Source: Flammeovirgaceae bacterium UBA6059 (lineage in GTDB: Bacteria; Bacteroidota; Bacteroidia; Cytophagales; Cyclobacteriaceae). Taken from it: a stretch of 64,000 nucleotides of DNA. The stretch is taken from contig DIYH01000030.1 in assembly GCA_002435755.1 (NCBI GenBank), forward strand, positions 75,487-139,486, read 5' to 3'. Below the pieces are notes generated by a model. That model did no database searches. It was not told the DNA's origin and saw only the letters and a list, made by a program, of their open reading frames with translations. A program made the position numbers and the translations under genes. The stretch's first letter is position 1. Each line of letters begins with the position of its first letter. Positions 62,272 to 64,000 of the stretch are shown here, piece by piece.

Positions 62272-62293
62272 AAAGCGAGAATTCTCGCTTTTT
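62270..62293. terminator. Perfectly palindromic bidirectional terminator
   Basis: AAAAAGCGAGAA / TTCTCGCTTTTT, a 12+12 perfect palindrome with GC core and T-run on both strands. It lies exactly between the stop codons of two convergent genes (62271 on plus, 62297 on minus). Confidence 0.85.
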
Positions 62294-62296
62294 GTG

Positions 62297-63187
62297 CTAC
62301 CCACCCGAGATATCTCCTCCGGCTTTCCTCTCTGAGCAAGCCTCGAAAAATCGTAATCCCAGCTCGGTGACGTAGTGATAGTCGTCAAGATATTTCAGGT
62401 TAAGTCCTTGTCGTGGAGTAGAGCTGCCTAACTCTTGTCCTATTATTCTCACTCTAGTGAGCTCAGCGCTAGAGTAGGTTTCTGATTTTAACAATCCTAG
62501 TCTCATCACATTTTGAATTTCAAATCCGTCCAATGCGGATGTTGGTACTGGTACAAGTGAATGTTTATGATACTGAATGAACCTTAACGTCTCTCGCAAA
62601 TTCTGGATTTCATCCTGATTTGATCTTAGAACTCTATTGAGAATACTTCTTTTGTTCCAATCGTTCTCCGCATGTATATCATTAACTAACTGCTCATTGT
62701 CTTTTTCTAGTTTAAATATTGTCGCCCTATGTTCTTTTGCGGAGAACTCAAATTTAAAATCAGCCTTAGAATTCTCATGAATAGTGAACGAACAAGACTC
62801 ATCCAAAAAATGATATTCACTTTTTGAGATTTGACTGAGTAAATATGGAAAGACATGATTCTCAAAATTCTGTTCCGAGTCAACCATATTAGTCAGGAGG
62901 TTGGCCCACTTGTCCTGCATATCATCATCGTCTTCCAGGGCAGCAAAGTCAAGCAGTGGGCAGAGCAGCTTCAAGGATATCGCTTTAGTGGTGATATTAT
63001 TCTTCTCGCATTTGGCTTGTGCCTTCTTGAGTATCTTGACCTGATTATTAAATCTAAATAGGCTGATCTGATCTTTCATCAGTAGCCCAGCTTCTTCTAC
63101 CGTAGGCCCAATCAGTTTTCCTAAGAATTCTTTCGCTAGGTCTATACCCTTTTCAAGCGCGGTTGACGATATATCGATCTTTGCCAT
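62297..63187 (-). CDS. Abi-alpha (DUF4393) family protein
   Basis: A 296-aa protein. The N-terminal 110 residues match the DUF4393/Abi-alpha signature: LIGPTVEEAGLLMKDQISLF, FNNQVKILKKAQ, ISLKLLCPLLDFAALEDDDD and QDKWANLLTNMVD. The C-terminal part has QNVMRLGLL and ELGLRFFEAC. The centre (about residues 125-215) is charged and helical. Abi-alpha members are linked to abortive phage infection; the mechanism is not known. It is a tandem paralogue of the next gene, 40 nt upstream, and sits among MntA-HepT and AddAB. Confidence 0.85.
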   Translation of the reverse strand: MAKIDISSTALEKGIDLAKEFLGKLIGPTVEEAGLLMKDQISLFRFNNQVKILKKAQAKCEKNNITTKAISLKLLCPLLDFAALEDDDDMQDKWANLLTNMVDSEQNFENHVFPYLLSQISKSEYHFLDESCSFTIHENSKADFKFEFSAKEHRATIFKLEKDNEQLVNDIHAENDWNKRSILNRVLRSNQDEIQNLRETLRFIQYHKHSLVPVPTSALDGFEIQNVMRLGLLKSETYSSAELTRVRIIGQELGSSTPRQGLNLKYLDDYHYVTELGLRFFEACSERKAGGDISGG

Positions 63188-63227
63188 ACGTTGTTTTGTT
63201 ATTGTAATTCTTCAATTCTGACTCACC

Positions 63228-64000
63228 TTACCCGGCTTTCTTTTCTTGATTCTCGGCTGCTATTTCGCACGCCTCTATGAATTCAGCAGCAAATTCTGTA
63301 ATTGCATATTCAAAAAAATCATGTCTGATTTCAACAGCTCCTTTAGGCCTTTCATCACTCGGTTTTTTCGTTACAAGCATTGTCAAGACATTTTCTTCGG
63401 TGTCCATCTGTCCTTCCGAATGTGGTAAAATGTTCATTAATCCTAGTCTCACTAAATTTTGTCTCTGAGACTGGTTAAGATCCTTAACTTCATTACGATC
63501 TAGAATATTAGGCTCGATATAGAACTCCATCCACCTTGCGAACTCCTCTTTACTAATACCTAGTCTCAAGCTACCCTCGTTTGTCTCAGAAGCTTCTCCA
63601 TCAATTACCCTTTCTCCAATTTCCTTGTAGAGATGCTCTAGTCTGGCAGACCGAATGTTTTTTCTCGATTTTTCAACCGATTTTTTCGTAAAATCAAATT
63701 CATCCATCGAAATCTGACTAAGGATGACTGGAAATATATGATTTTGGAAATTCTGTTTTGAATCCACCATGTTGGTTAGAAGGTTCGCCCACTTATCTTG
63801 CATCTCATCATCTTCTTCAAGGGCAGCATAGTCAAGCAGTGGGCAGAGTAGTTTAAGAGATATTGCCTTGGGAGTGATATTATGCTTCTCGCATTTGGCT
63901 TGCGCCTTCCTGAGTATCTTGACCTGATTGTTAAATCGAAATAGACTGATCTGGTCTTTCATCAGCAGCCCCGCTTCCTCGACGGTAGGCCCTATCAATT
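63228..64000 (-). CDS. Abi-alpha (DUF4393) family protein, 5' end outside window
   Basis: A second DUF4393 gene whose start lies beyond position 64000; the visible part is 257 codons. The reading frame continues to the edge with the same LIGPTVEEAG segment as the paralogue, so the TTG at 63998 is an internal leucine rather than a start. The first about 100 visible residues are nearly identical to the neighbour, also at DNA level. The centre differs (SKEEFARWMEFYIEPNILD), and the end has QNLVRLGLM and EFIEACE again. Possible role as above. Confidence 0.85.
   Translation of the reverse strand, partial: LIGPTVEEAGLLMKDQISLFRFNNQVKILRKAQAKCEKHNITPKAISLKLLCPLLDYAALEEDDEMQDKWANLLTNMVDSKQNFQNHIFPVILSQISMDEFDFTKKSVEKSRKNIRSARLEHLYKEIGERVIDGEASETNEGSLRLGISKEEFARWMEFYIEPNILDRNEVKDLNQSQRQNLVRLGLMNILPHSEGQMDTEENVLTMLVTKKPSDERPKGAVEIRHDFFEYAITEFAAEFIEACEIAAENQEKKAG

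Noticed and set aside
1..64000. tRNA genes, rRNA, CRISPR arrays, insertion sequences, attachment sites
   Set aside because: Intergenic gaps were read on both strands and no cloverleaf, direct-repeat array, transposase or terminal inverted repeats were recognised; a tRNAscan/Infernal run would settle it.

Overview
The window looks like a chromosome segment of a Bacteroidota bacterium, most likely of the order Cytophagales. This is inferred from gene content: PorD-like and PorE-like secretion/envelope proteins, an OstA-like protein next to BamD, a Bacteroidota-type omega subunit, two-gene MetH, and promoters of the form TAnnTTTG. No rRNA, tRNA, CRISPR array or complete insertion sequence was seen. 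Gene density is high and most genes sit in tight operons with 1-10 nt gaps or 4-nt overlaps.

Region 1 (1-12.5 kb, all minus strand) is a complete [NiFe]-hydrogenase island. The small and large subunits resemble cyanobacterial HupSL and mycobacterial Huc (group 2a): no Tat signal on the small subunit and a DSCLVC-type C-terminal motif on the large subunit. Downstream in transcription order come a maturation protease, a 104-aa unknown, a TPR protein, HypA, then HypB, HypF, HypC, HypD, HypE, an NHL beta-propeller protein and the start of a nickel permease cut by the window edge. The same palindrome (ATTAGAA-N6-TTCTAAT) lies before hupS (two tandem copies) and before hypB, so the two transcription units are probably co-regulated. 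A perfect stem-loop separates hupL from the protease gene.

Region 2 (12.5-19 kb) holds a TetR regulator with its own palindrome, HMG-CoA lyase, MetF and a MetH split into two genes. A SAM-I riboswitch, with promoter, precedes metH. Region 3 (19-22.1 kb) is a small polysaccharide-export locus (ABC permease, ATPase, GT2 glycosyltransferase) followed by a decayed GT2 pseudogene. Region 4 (22.4-27.1 kb) is a sugar-catabolism module: two sugar isomerase/epimerase TIM barrels, a Gfo/Idh/MocA dehydrogenase and an MFS permease. Malate dehydrogenase and TilS follow.

Region 5 (29.8-38.4 kb, plus strand) is a housekeeping run: OstA-like, BamD, RpoZ, CoaBC, PorD-like, a 73-aa protein with possible Sm-like pattern, RecN, FabI and IspE. 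Region 6 (38.5-50.2 kb) has an MFS exporter, a DUF6090-like protein, a PorE-like OmpA-family protein, AraC and XRE regulators, EamA, LptG, Tgt (its usual zinc cysteines are absent), a GT2 enzyme, an ECF sigma factor and RsmG. Region 7 (50.4-55.1 kb) has DnaE with an N-terminal proofreading exonuclease, and thioredoxin. Region 8 (55.2-64 kb) resembles a defence/recombination cluster: MntA-HepT toxin-antitoxin, AddB/AddA-like helicase-nuclease, a small coiled-coil ORF, and two tandem Abi-alpha (DUF4393) genes, the second cut by the window edge.

At the DNA level, a 10-bp motif TTCCGRTAGG occurs at least 13 times, on both strands and in all reading frames. That is far above chance and is not explained by any annotated feature.
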